Shown here piece by piece: positions 22,628 to 31,096 of a DNA stretch of 64,000 nucleotides. A program made the translations under genes and the position numbers. Numbering within the stretch: the first letter of the stretch is position 1; each line of letters starts with the position of its first letter. Location: assembly GCF_900444995.1 (NCBI RefSeq), contig NZ_UAPQ01000008.1, positions 1-64,000 of the forward strand. Reading direction: 5' to 3'. The DNA comes from Actinomyces bovis. Its GTDB lineage: Bacteria > Actinomycetota > Actinomycetes > Actinomycetales > Actinomycetaceae. Below the pieces are notes generated by a model. It ran no database searches, had not been told where the DNA came from, and was given only the letters and a program-made list of their open reading frames with translations.

Positions 22628-23349
22628 ATTGGGTGGAATGGGACTCTCTGCCTCCCCAGTTTCGTAATTCGGCAGTCAGACCCTATTATGAAGTTCTTAG
22701 GAACAAGCGCGGATCGATGCTTTTTAAGCGTGCTTTCGACGTTAGCGTCTCGGTTGTGTTGCTGTTACTGTTGTCATGGTTGATGTTGCTAATTGCGCTC
22801 GCGATTAGACTAGAGTCGTCTGGTCCAGTTTTTTTTCGTCAGGTTCGAGTGACTCAGTATGGGCGGCAGTTTCGCATTTTTAAATTTCGCACAATGGTTA
22901 TTTTTGCAGAGGGCAGTAGTTTGGAGATCACGGTTAAGGGAGATCGACGAATTACCAAAGTGGGGAGTTTTATTAGAGGAAAGCGTTTGGACGAGTTGCC
23001 TCAGTTGTTTGATGTTTTGTTGGGAAGAATGAGTTTCGTAGGGCCTCGGCCTGAAGTTGTGCGTTATGTTGAAACATTCTCTGGCGAGGAACTGGCAACG
23101 CTGATGGTTCCGGCTGGGATCACTTCGAGTGCAAGTGTCGCTTTTAGGAATGAAGATCAGTTACTCGAAGGTGCAAGTGACGTTGACAGTGCATACATAG
23201 AGAGAGTTCTTCCACGCAAGATGCAGTTTAACCTGGAGGATGTCCGACTATTCAGTATAAAACGGGACTGTCGTATCCTCGCGAGCACAGTACTTGCGGT
23301 ATTTGGGCCCAGAAGCGCTCGCTATGAGATTGGAAAAACAGTTCAGTGA
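22624..23349 (+). CDS. initiating sugar-1-phosphate transferase (PglC/WbaP family)
   Basis: It transfers the first sugar phosphate to undecaprenyl phosphate and so starts the repeat unit. The N-terminus KRAFDVSVSVV leads into a hydrophobic re-entrant helix (about 37-60). Then come GPVFFRQVRVTQYGRQFRIF, FKFRTM, the LPQLFDVLLGRMSFVGPRPE signature and the rest of the catalytic core. At 241 residues it is the short monotopic form. GTG at 22624 overlaps the previous stop, with GGAGGGAGC upstream. With the preceding dehydratase and aminotransferase it suggests a diamino- or aminodeoxy sugar as first residue. Confidence 0.9.
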   Translation: MNWVEWDSLPPQFRNSAVRPYYEVLRNKRGSMLFKRAFDVSVSVVLLLLLSWLMLLIALAIRLESSGPVFFRQVRVTQYGRQFRIFKFRTMVIFAEGSSLEITVKGDRRITKVGSFIRGKRLDELPQLFDVLLGRMSFVGPRPEVVRYVETFSGEELATLMVPAGITSSASVAFRNEDQLLEGASDVDSAYIERVLPRKMQFNLEDVRLFSIKRDCRILASTVLAVFGPRSARYEIGKTVQ

Positions 23350-24371
23350 TAGTTCAGGCCTCTAGAAGTGCCTCTTTAGAAGAATACCCCTTTGTGACAG
23401 CCCTGTTGGTCACGTATAACGAAGCACAGCATGTTAGTGAAGCGCTCAGTTCGCTTCTTTGCCAGGACTATCCCACTGACATGTACGAAATTATAGTCAT
23501 TGACGGTCGTTCCGAAGACTCCACGGTCGAGGTTGCGAAAAGCACAGTGGATAACTATATACATAATAATGTGGCGTATCCTCAAATCCGTTTCTTGGAG
23601 AATCCGAACAGGACCTTAGCTGCTGGCTGGAACCGAGGATTTGAGCAAGCGAAAGGTCGGTATGTCGTTCGTATTGACGCTCATTCTACCGTAGGAATCG
23701 ACTTTCTTTCGACAGCTGTACGTTCTATGAAGGAACATCCTTGTGCAGCGGTGGGCGGTAGACTTGAGACTGTGGCTTCGACACAAATGGGAATCGCGAT
23801 GCGGAATGTCGTGTCGTCGCGGTTTGGGGTAGGGAATTCGACTTTCCGCGTTTCTAACCGTCCTGGTTACGTGGATACCGTTGTTTACGGGCTATATGAT
23901 CGAAAATGGTTTGATTCAGTGGGAGGATTCGACGAATCTCTCCAGCGCAGCCAGGACTTGGAGTTTCACTTGCGAATTACCAATGCGGGAGGCCGATTCT
24001 ATTTTGATCCACGTATTACTGCGACCTATTTTCCGCGTAGCACGCTGACTGGCTTGACTCGCCAGGCCTTTGGTAATGGCTATTGGAATATGGTCCTACT
24101 TAGAAGATCTGGAAGCGGGCTCGCTATTCGTCATGTCGTCCCTTTGCTGTTCGTTCTAGCGCTGAGCCTGAGTGTTATAATTGGGGCGATGTATCTACCA
24201 GTATTTTGGGGGCTAGTGGGAGTGTTAGCGGTGTATGGTACGCTTGCTTGCATATCAGCGCTTCGGATGAGCAGGAATGCCTCGGTGGTTGGCTTGACTA
24301 TGCTTGGCTACTTTGTTTTTCATTCGTCATACGGTATCGGGTCGATTGTTGGTCTGCTTCGCGCAATCTAG
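23346..24371 (+). CDS. glycosyltransferase family 2, ExoA-like
   Basis: A GT-A fold catalytic domain (residues 15-230) carries VTALLVTYNEAQHVSEAL, VIDGRSEDST and RIDAHST (in place of DxD, as in ExoA-like enzymes), then YGLYDRKWFDSVGGFDE and QDLEFHLRI. Three hydrophobic segments at the end (about 260-340) anchor it in the membrane. It extends the lipid-linked repeat unit on the inner face of the membrane. It overlaps the previous gene by 4 bases. Confidence 0.88.
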   Translation: MIVQASRSASLEEYPFVTALLVTYNEAQHVSEALSSLLCQDYPTDMYEIIVIDGRSEDSTVEVAKSTVDNYIHNNVAYPQIRFLENPNRTLAAGWNRGFEQAKGRYVVRIDAHSTVGIDFLSTAVRSMKEHPCAAVGGRLETVASTQMGIAMRNVVSSRFGVGNSTFRVSNRPGYVDTVVYGLYDRKWFDSVGGFDESLQRSQDLEFHLRITNAGGRFYFDPRITATYFPRSTLTGLTRQAFGNGYWNMVLLRRSGSGLAIRHVVPLLFVLALSLSVIIGAMYLPVFWGLVGVLAVYGTLACISALRMSRNASVVGLTMLGYFVFHSSYGIGSIVGLLRAI

Positions 24372-24393
24372 TCTGGAAAGGACTTCTTGAAAA

Positions 24394-25743
24394 ATGGCTA
24401 TCGCAGACGTTGCTGTTACACGTGGTTCCAGCTATTGTCAACGGCTTCTTCAACGCACGGGTTCCCTTGCCGTTGTTGGTTTGGGCTATGTTGGATTGCC
24501 GATTGCTGTTGCTTTCTCTCGGAAGGTGAACGTAATTGGCTTCGACTGTAATGAAAAAAAGATAGATGATTACAATCGAGGCATGGATCCAACACAGGAA
24601 GTCGGTGCTGAACAGATTCGTGCGTGCTCCGTAGAGTTTACTGCTGATGCGAAGAGGCTGGCTGAGGCAGAATTTGTGATTGTCGCGGTTCCGACACCTG
24701 TTAGTAGTGACCGAAGGCCTGACTTGGGGCCGGTGCGATCAGCGTGCAAAGTTGTTGGGCAGAACTTGCGTCGGGGAGCAATTGTAGTATTCGAGTCAAC
24801 AGTGTATCCCGGTGTGACGGAGGATATCTGTGTTCCGATTCTTGAGACTGAATCGGGGCTTATATGCGGTTCTGATTTTGCTGTGGGCTATTCTCCCGAG
24901 CGCATTAATCCAGGTGATAGTGAGCATCGTTTGGCGAACATAGTTAAGATTGTTTCAGGTATGGATCAGAACACCCTAGACGAGGTAGCCGAGGTTTATA
25001 ACCTGGTGATTGACGTCGGCGTGTTTAGGGCCCAGTCTATCAAAGTTGCCGAAGCAGCTAAGGTTATTGAAAACGCTCAACGCGACATCAATATTGCTTT
25101 TATGAATGAGCTTTCCTTGATCTTTGATAGGATGAGCATAGATACGCAAGAAGTACTGAGAGCGGCCGGTACGAAATGGAATTTCCTGAAGTTTACTCCA
25201 GGCTTAGTTGGCGGCCATTGTATAGGTGTCGACCCTTACTATTTAACATACAGGGCGGAACAGTTAGGGTATAAGAGCCAGATCGTTTTAGCCGGCCGGG
25301 AAATTAACGACTCTATGGGCGCATATATTGCTCATAAAGTCATAAAGAAGATGATCGCAAACGGAGTGCAGATTAAAGGAGCTGTTGTAGCGGTTCTCGG
25401 ACTTACCTTTAAAGAAGGGTGTCCAGACACGCGAAATACTAAGGTTGTCGATATCATAGATGAGTTTAAGGACTACGGTATTCTTCCTGTTGTGTCTGAT
25501 CCCCTGGCAGATCCAGTAGATGTGTTCAGTCACTATGAGATTCAGTTGTGCGACATGGAGGCTATACGTGGGGTGGATGCGATCGTGATTGCGACACCTC
25601 ACCCTGAGTTCAAATCACTTAGCACTGAAGCGCTCCGGAAATGTTACTCTGATCCGGGCAATGTCCCGATTATTTTTGATGTAAAAGGCTTACTTGATCG
25701 CGAGACTATGCTAAGTGCTGGGTTTGATTACGGAAGGCTTTAA
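24394..25743 (+). CDS. tviB: UDP-N-acetylhexosamine 6-dehydrogenase (TviB/WbpO-like)
   Basis: It probably oxidises UDP-GlcNAc or UDP-GalNAc to the uronic acid with two NAD. The N-terminal Rossmann domain is LAVVGLGYVGLPIAVAFS, followed by VPTP and ESTVYPGVTE. The catalytic Cys lies in GGHCIGVDPYYLT, and the C-terminal domain has LGLTFKEGCPDTRNTK. The order TviB then TviC matches Vi-antigen and related uronic-acid clusters. The exact epimer of the substrate is not certain. RBS GGAAAGGAC lies before ATG. Confidence 0.9.
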   Translation: MAIADVAVTRGSSYCQRLLQRTGSLAVVGLGYVGLPIAVAFSRKVNVIGFDCNEKKIDDYNRGMDPTQEVGAEQIRACSVEFTADAKRLAEAEFVIVAVPTPVSSDRRPDLGPVRSACKVVGQNLRRGAIVVFESTVYPGVTEDICVPILETESGLICGSDFAVGYSPERINPGDSEHRLANIVKIVSGMDQNTLDEVAEVYNLVIDVGVFRAQSIKVAEAAKVIENAQRDINIAFMNELSLIFDRMSIDTQEVLRAAGTKWNFLKFTPGLVGGHCIGVDPYYLTYRAEQLGYKSQIVLAGREINDSMGAYIAHKVIKKMIANGVQIKGAVVAVLGLTFKEGCPDTRNTKVVDIIDEFKDYGILPVVSDPLADPVDVFSHYEIQLCDMEAIRGVDAIVIATPHPEFKSLSTEALRKCYSDPGNVPIIFDVKGLLDRETMLSAGFDYGRL

Positions 25744-25744
25744 T

Positions 25745-26728
25745 ATGCAGGCGTCACTTTCAGGTTTTCCCCATGGTGTAACAGTACTTGTGACCGGGGG
25801 CGCCGGTTTTATCGGATCGAACCTGTGTCATAGCTTGGTAGGCATGGATTGCAAAGTTAGGTGCCTCGACGATTTTTCGACTGGGCGTAAGGCTAACTTG
25901 ATGGGGCTGTATGACGATACGCGATTCTCCTTAATTGAGGGCGACATACGAGATATGAAGACTTGCATGGAAGCCACACAAGGTGTGGATTACGTACTTC
26001 ATCAAGCTGCCTGGGGCTCTGTTCCGCGTAGCATGGAGATGCCAGTTACTTATGAAATGATTAATATCGGCGGCACGGTCAACATGATGGAAGCGGCAAG
26101 ACTGAACGATGTTCGCAAGTTTGTTTATGCTTCCTCCAGTTCAGTTTATGGTGATGAATCTTCGTTGCCGAAAGTTGAATGTCGTATCGGTATGCCACTT
26201 TCACCGTATGCTTTGACGAAGCGAGTCAATGAGGAGTATGGGCACTTGTACTATCGGACATACGGACTGGACACATATGGTCTGCGGTATTTTAACGTTT
26301 TCGGTAGACGACAGGACCCGCAAGGTGCGTATGCTGCAGTGATTCCACGTTTTGTTCTGGCGCTTAGCAATGGGGAATGCCCGTTGATAAATGGCGATGG
26401 CGAGCAGTCGCGAGATTTTACCTATATCGACAATGTAGTTTGCGCAAACTTGCTCGCGTGTCTGGCGCCATCTTCAGCAGCCGGTTGCGCATATAACATC
26501 GCATGTGGAGCAAGAACTACCTTGAACGAGTTGTATAAAACCATATCCGGTCTACTTGGGGTACACGTGCAGCCAAAGTTTGGCCCTGCTAGACCAGGTG
26601 ACGTGCGACATTCTCATGCTGATATTAGCCTTGCGAAAACTGCTCTTGGCTATGAGCCCTCTATGATGTTCAAGGATGGGATCCGTGAAACGATCTCTTG
26701 GTACCAGGGATGCCAGAATGAGTCTTGA
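25745..26728 (+). CDS. tviC: UDP-N-acetylhexosamine (uronate) 4-epimerase (TviC/WbpP-like)
   Basis: This short-chain dehydrogenase/reductase has the NAD site VLVTGGAGFIGSNLC, the DDFSTGR loop typical of hexosamine epimerases, and HQAAWGSVPRSM. The catalytic set is YASSSSVYGDE plus YALTKRVNEEY. RDFTYIDNVV and RPGDVRHSHADI complete the core. The 327-residue length is normal. I start at ATG 25745, one base after the stop of tviB. With TviB it supplies a GalNAc-uronic-type sugar. Confidence 0.9.
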   Translation: MQASLSGFPHGVTVLVTGGAGFIGSNLCHSLVGMDCKVRCLDDFSTGRKANLMGLYDDTRFSLIEGDIRDMKTCMEATQGVDYVLHQAAWGSVPRSMEMPVTYEMINIGGTVNMMEAARLNDVRKFVYASSSSVYGDESSLPKVECRIGMPLSPYALTKRVNEEYGHLYYRTYGLDTYGLRYFNVFGRRQDPQGAYAAVIPRFVLALSNGECPLINGDGEQSRDFTYIDNVVCANLLACLAPSSAAGCAYNIACGARTTLNELYKTISGLLGVHVQPKFGPARPGDVRHSHADISLAKTALGYEPSMMFKDGIRETISWYQGCQNES

Positions 26729-27983
26729 GCAAACTATCAATCACCGTTTGAGCCAGTATCCTCGAGTGAAGCGTCTTCTGAAGAGAGGATATCAGACAGC
26801 GTTTGCCATAGGAGCGCCCGGCAAGCAGATGGTTGGTAATGTAGAAGTAATTTCCCCAAATGACGATCGCGAGTACTTTTTCGGATACTACGATAAGTCG
26901 CCATGGGACGCAAGCGGGACTAAGGTACTGTGCATGTCCGCAAAGGACACTGTTAGTGCTGTTGCACCAAAGGATGTTTTAGATCTGCTCGTCTTAGACA
27001 TGCATGATAATAGACAGGTCTTGAAGGTTGCGGAATCTCGATCATGGAATGTGCAACAGGGATGTATGGCTCAGTGGCTCGGGCCGGATTATGGAAGTAA
27101 GATCATTTTTAATGACTTTCGTTCCGGGCTGTTTTGCTCAGTTATAGTGGATATTCATACCCGGCAGGAAAGGATAATTCCGAGTCCTGTCTATTCCGTG
27201 AGTTCAGATGGTTCATTTGCGCTTACGCTAGATTTTGCGCGGTTGCATAGATTGCGGCCAGGGTATGGCTATTCAAATGTGCCTGATGCTACGGATGGTC
27301 AGCTTGTGCCGGATGGGGCGGCCGTGAGTAAAATCGATTTACGCACGGGAGAAGTGTCCAGGGTCCTGGAGTTCAGCGAACTATTATCTTTAGACCACCG
27401 AGATGATATGGAAGGTGCTGAGCATAAAGTCAATCATCTTATGCTGAATCCTTCTGATGAGCGATTCATGGTGCTGCACCGTTGGTATGTTAAGGGTAGA
27501 AAGTACACAAGACTGGTTACCTGCGGAGTGGACGGTAAAGATATTTGGAATCTAAGCGACGAAGGAATGGTTTCCCATTGTTTTTGGAAAAACGATTCGA
27601 CAGTGTTAGCCTTTGCTCGTCGACAGGCATTCAACGGCTACTTCTTACTTGAGGACGGTACTACCAAAGCATCACGCCTTTGGCCCGATATTGAGAATGA
27701 CGGTCACCCAAGTTACTCTCCGTCTGGAGAGTACGTTTTATTTGATAGTTATCCTGATCGACGAAGACTATCTTCGATCAAGATATTTAATGAGGCTGGG
27801 TCGATCAGGGAAACAATTGCTAGGGTGTACGCTCCTTTTCGGTACGATAATGACGTGAGATGCGATTTGCATCCTCGATGGAGGAGAGACGGCGGAGCCA
27901 TTTGTTTCGATGGAGCATTCGAGGGGCGTAGGCGTCTGTATCAGGTTGACTTGGGTAAGTTTGGCACATTGAAAGGGGCATAA
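26718..27983 (+). CDS. beta-propeller protein of the polysaccharide cluster, function unknown
   Basis: The 421-residue protein has repeated beta-propeller-like blades: FFGYYDKSPWD, VNHLMLNPSDERFMVLHRWY and HPSYSPSGEYVLFDSYPD (compare TolB and oligogalacturonate-lyase-like propellers). A last blade is HPRWRRDGGAICFDGA. No signal peptide or membrane segment is seen, so it should act in the cytoplasm. ATG 26718 overlaps the end of the epimerase gene. Related proteins occur in capsule clusters, but I know of no proven activity; binding or modifying a polysaccharide precursor is a guess. Confidence 0.7.
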   Translation: MSLEQTINHRLSQYPRVKRLLKRGYQTAFAIGAPGKQMVGNVEVISPNDDREYFFGYYDKSPWDASGTKVLCMSAKDTVSAVAPKDVLDLLVLDMHDNRQVLKVAESRSWNVQQGCMAQWLGPDYGSKIIFNDFRSGLFCSVIVDIHTRQERIIPSPVYSVSSDGSFALTLDFARLHRLRPGYGYSNVPDATDGQLVPDGAAVSKIDLRTGEVSRVLEFSELLSLDHRDDMEGAEHKVNHLMLNPSDERFMVLHRWYVKGRKYTRLVTCGVDGKDIWNLSDEGMVSHCFWKNDSTVLAFARRQAFNGYFLLEDGTTKASRLWPDIENDGHPSYSPSGEYVLFDSYPDRRRLSSIKIFNEAGSIRETIARVYAPFRYDNDVRCDLHPRWRRDGGAICFDGAFEGRRRLYQVDLGKFGTLKGA

Positions 27984-27987
27984 AGAG

Positions 27988-28881
27988 ATGGCTTTTATAT
28001 CGCCGCTTGTTTCTTGCATTATCCCGACCTACAGGCGTACGGAAACCTTATCGCGTGCGATTGCATCTGCAGTAAAGCAGACATACCCACATCTTGAGAT
28101 CCTGGTAGTTGACGATAATCCTTGTGGTAGTAGTTTCTCTGCGACTGTTGCGCAGATTGTTGATTCGTATGCTAGTTGCGACCGTGTTGTGAAGTTAATC
28201 ACGCAGCGTAAGCATATCAATGGTGCTGCAGCAAGGAATGCGGGGGTTGCAGCGGCCAACGGTGAATTCATTGCTTTTCTGGACGACGACGATGAGTGGC
28301 TGGAGAGAAAGGTTGAGTTACAGGTAGCGAAGTTATGTGCAGACCCAATGGTTGGCGGCGTAACGTGCCTTTACGTTGTCAAAAAGAACGGTTTGACTGT
28401 AAGGGAGTGTCACCCTTACGACAGTAATGATCTACAATTTCGTATTCTACTTCGAGAAGTGTCGCTATTTACCCCTACATTTCTATGCAGAAAGTCACTG
28501 TTTGAGGCGATGGGTGGATTCAACGAAGCCTTAGAAAGGCATCAGGACCTGCAACTCTTCGCGGACTTCATGAGTCACGCGGCGATTGAACCGCTAAATG
28601 AAGTGCTGGTAGTATCTCACTGCGATTCTACCATCAACGCTCCATGCTTCAATGATCTAGTAAAAATTAAGGCAAAATTTTTTGAGATAGAGAGGCCGAC
28701 ATTACGCAATCTAGGTTGGCTGCGAAAGCGGCGTATTTATGCTGCGCATCGGTTTGAGTTAGCCTTTGTCGCAGCCAAGGAGAGGAAGTGGTGGCCAATG
28801 TTTAAGTGTGTCGTACCGACCCTCTTCAATCCTATCGGCTGGCACGATTTACGTAGACGAATGCTGTATAGGAGCCGATAA
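27988..28881 (+). CDS. glycosyltransferase family 2
   Basis: This GT-A enzyme has the nucleotide-sugar site VSCIIPTYRRTETLSRAI, EILVVDDNPCG, NGAAARNAGVAAANG and the metal site FLDDDDEW. FLCRKSLFEAMGGFNE and the HQDLQLF segment complete the acceptor part. The 297 residues have no clear membrane helix. It adds one sugar of the repeat unit; donor and linkage cannot be told. It lies 4 bases after the propeller gene. Confidence 0.88.
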   Translation: MAFISPLVSCIIPTYRRTETLSRAIASAVKQTYPHLEILVVDDNPCGSSFSATVAQIVDSYASCDRVVKLITQRKHINGAAARNAGVAAANGEFIAFLDDDDEWLERKVELQVAKLCADPMVGGVTCLYVVKKNGLTVRECHPYDSNDLQFRILLREVSLFTPTFLCRKSLFEAMGGFNEALERHQDLQLFADFMSHAAIEPLNEVLVVSHCDSTINAPCFNDLVKIKAKFFEIERPTLRNLGWLRKRRIYAAHRFELAFVAAKERKWWPMFKCVVPTLFNPIGWHDLRRRMLYRSR

Positions 28882-28883
28882 GA

Positions 28884-29777
28884 ATGCTTGCGGGATGCGT
28901 AACTGTTGCCTACAGTATCCTCCACTACCTGGATAGTGACGTAACCATACAGTGTGTTGAAGCGATTCGAGATGTAAACGGGGAGGCCGATTATTGGATC
29001 GTGGTTGTTGACAACGGCTCAAAGAATGGTTCCTGTGATTCGCTTCGACTAAAATATGCTGACGAACATCGGGTTATTATTATAGAGACTCAAGAGAATC
29101 TTGGATTTGCCGCTGGAAACAATGTTGGCTACCGTTACGCAAAGGAGCAGTTGAAGGCAAACCTCATTCTAGTCATGAACAACGACGTACTCGTTGAACC
29201 ATCTGTATCAGCAGCATCTTTGTGCGACATAGTGGGGTCTTGTCCTTACGCCTTAGTAGGTCCGAGAATCGCCGATTTGAGTGGGAGGCCGCAAAATCCG
29301 CTGCGTATGACCCCTTTGAGTAATCTAGGTGTTGTCAAAGCGGTTTTCAAGAACGTTTGTTGGCTTGGTGCTTCGAGAATACCTTTGGTTGGAAAATGGG
29401 TACTAGATAAGCGTGATCTCAGGATCTCGAGGCGACAGGTGATAGATCATGGTGCTGTCACAGGGAAAGACTACAAGGATGTTGTTCTTCACGGAGCTTG
29501 CATTATTTACACTCAATTATGGATAGTGAACGAGAGTGTTGCGTTTGTTCCTGGAACATTTATGTATGCAGAAGAAGACATTCTTTTCGATTATGCGAGG
29601 GCGGCGGGATACAAGACTGGCATGTTGAGTTCGTTAGGCGTTTGTCATCTGGAAGATCGCGCGACTCGGTCCGCTAGACCTAACAGGGAAGAGCGCTTCA
29701 GGTTCACTACAAAAGAACAGACGCGTTCGCTAATTAGACTGCTGGCTTTCAGGGTGCGGGGTAGGTGGCCAGTCTGA
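28884..29777 (+). CDS. glycosyltransferase family 2, rhamnosyltransferase-like
   Basis: Typical segments are VTVAYSILHYL, VVVDNGSKNGS, ENLGFAAGNNVGYR and the metal-binding LVMNNDVLVE. Residues further on read VVLHGACIIYT and FMYAEEDILFDYARAAGYKT, as in WbbL/RfbF-type enzymes. It should add a later sugar of the repeat. It begins 2 bases after the previous stop, and its own stop overlaps the next start (TGATG). Confidence 0.85.
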   Translation: MLAGCVTVAYSILHYLDSDVTIQCVEAIRDVNGEADYWIVVVDNGSKNGSCDSLRLKYADEHRVIIIETQENLGFAAGNNVGYRYAKEQLKANLILVMNNDVLVEPSVSAASLCDIVGSCPYALVGPRIADLSGRPQNPLRMTPLSNLGVVKAVFKNVCWLGASRIPLVGKWVLDKRDLRISRRQVIDHGAVTGKDYKDVVLHGACIIYTQLWIVNESVAFVPGTFMYAEEDILFDYARAAGYKTGMLSSLGVCHLEDRATRSARPNREERFRFTTKEQTRSLIRLLAFRVRGRWPV

Positions 29778-31039
29778 TGATACTGTCAGTTTGGATTTGC
29801 TCCGTAATACTTGCCTGCATATCCAGATGGATTTTTGGCCGATGGGTAAATATTTTGACACCCTACTATATGGTTTGGCTTGGCTCTCTGGTTCTGTATT
29901 CTAGTCGTCTTATTCTGTATGATGACCTTAGCGTGAAAACACTTACGCTGGTTTTGCTTTGCGAAATTGCTACCACAATAGGAGTCGGTCTGGGCTATGG
30001 TATTAGGCGCTCCGGTGAACGAGCAGGCTGGGATGGGCTGTCTGATCATGCTGTTGATGTGTTCGATAGGTATATTGCTGCTACCGCAGTGGTGGCTGCA
30101 GCCGCAATTGTTCCAAATACAATTGCTGTCTTTGGGAGGTATGGTTTAGGGGCTATCGTCTCTGATGTCGCAGAGGTATATTCTGATCGCGAGAATGGCG
30201 AGATCGGCTTGCTTGGCTATTTTTCGCCATTGATTTATCTTAGTTTAATGCTTCTGGGGGTTAGGGGCAGGGCATGGGGAATTAGGCGGCGCCATCTTCT
30301 TGTGATTGCGCTAGGCCTTTGTAATGCGTTTACGTTCGGCGGCCGGAACAATGTGATGTATGCAGTACTGTTTTTATTAGTCCCATATGTCATTGTCGGT
30401 CGCGCACTAGGGTGTCGTAGTTCGGTGGGAGCGGTCCGGGCAATTGTTGTTTCGTTCCCATTTGTTGTCGCTTTTTTTGCGATTAATGGTCAGCGGGCGA
30501 GGGCAACGGTGGTTCCTGAGGGTATTTCCTTATTGATGCAAAGGTTGGTCGAGGTGGAGTATTCAACATATCGTACGGTACTATATTTCACCGAGCCTAT
30601 AGCCTATCTTAACGGCTTTTTGATGGACCCAGACTATCGTTTCGGTTCTAATACATTTCATTTTATATATAAGCAGTTATCTAAAGTTGACGCGAGTTTT
30701 AATGTCGAGCCTTCGTTACCGTTTCGTTTTGTTCCTATGCCCTGTAATGTAGGAACATACATAACGGAGGTTGTCATGGATTTTGGCGGCTTTGCGCCGA
30801 TAGCGTTAGGTTTGTTTGGGGTAGTGCTTGGCTGTAGTTATAGGCGGTTCGAGGAGAGGCCCTCGAATATAATCGCTGCCGTGGTGTCGACGGTGTTTCT
30901 AGTTTGCCTTTACTTGTCATTCTTTATGTGGCATATGCGGAGCACGAATCTATGGGTAGTTATGCTTGGCGGTATTGTTTTGGGTGTGGCTATGAAGGGG
31001 CCACTAATGGTCACTGAGTATAGGAATGTAGGCGGATAA
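29777..31039 (+). CDS. Wzy-like oligosaccharide repeat-unit polymerase
   Basis: A very hydrophobic protein of 420 residues with about ten membrane segments and a large outside loop before the last pair (residues about 250-320: GFLMDPDYRFGSNTFHF...). This is the layout of O-antigen/capsule polymerases (Wzy, OatA-like 'WzyE' type). Sequence conservation is low, as is normal in the family. I chose ATG 29777, which overlaps the previous stop and has AGGTGG 7 bases before; GTG 29765 is possible. It is adjacent to the flippase, which supports the role. Confidence 0.8.
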   Translation: MILSVWICSVILACISRWIFGRWVNILTPYYMVWLGSLVLYSSRLILYDDLSVKTLTLVLLCEIATTIGVGLGYGIRRSGERAGWDGLSDHAVDVFDRYIAATAVVAAAAIVPNTIAVFGRYGLGAIVSDVAEVYSDRENGEIGLLGYFSPLIYLSLMLLGVRGRAWGIRRRHLLVIALGLCNAFTFGGRNNVMYAVLFLLVPYVIVGRALGCRSSVGAVRAIVVSFPFVVAFFAINGQRARATVVPEGISLLMQRLVEVEYSTYRTVLYFTEPIAYLNGFLMDPDYRFGSNTFHFIYKQLSKVDASFNVEPSLPFRFVPMPCNVGTYITEVVMDFGGFAPIALGLFGVVLGCSYRRFEERPSNIIAAVVSTVFLVCLYLSFFMWHMRSTNLWVVMLGGIVLGVAMKGPLMVTEYRNVGG

Positions 31040-31096
31040 GGCTGGGAGTGTGAACGCCGTTTCCGATAGCTGGTTATGTAGGTCAGGGAGAACGTA

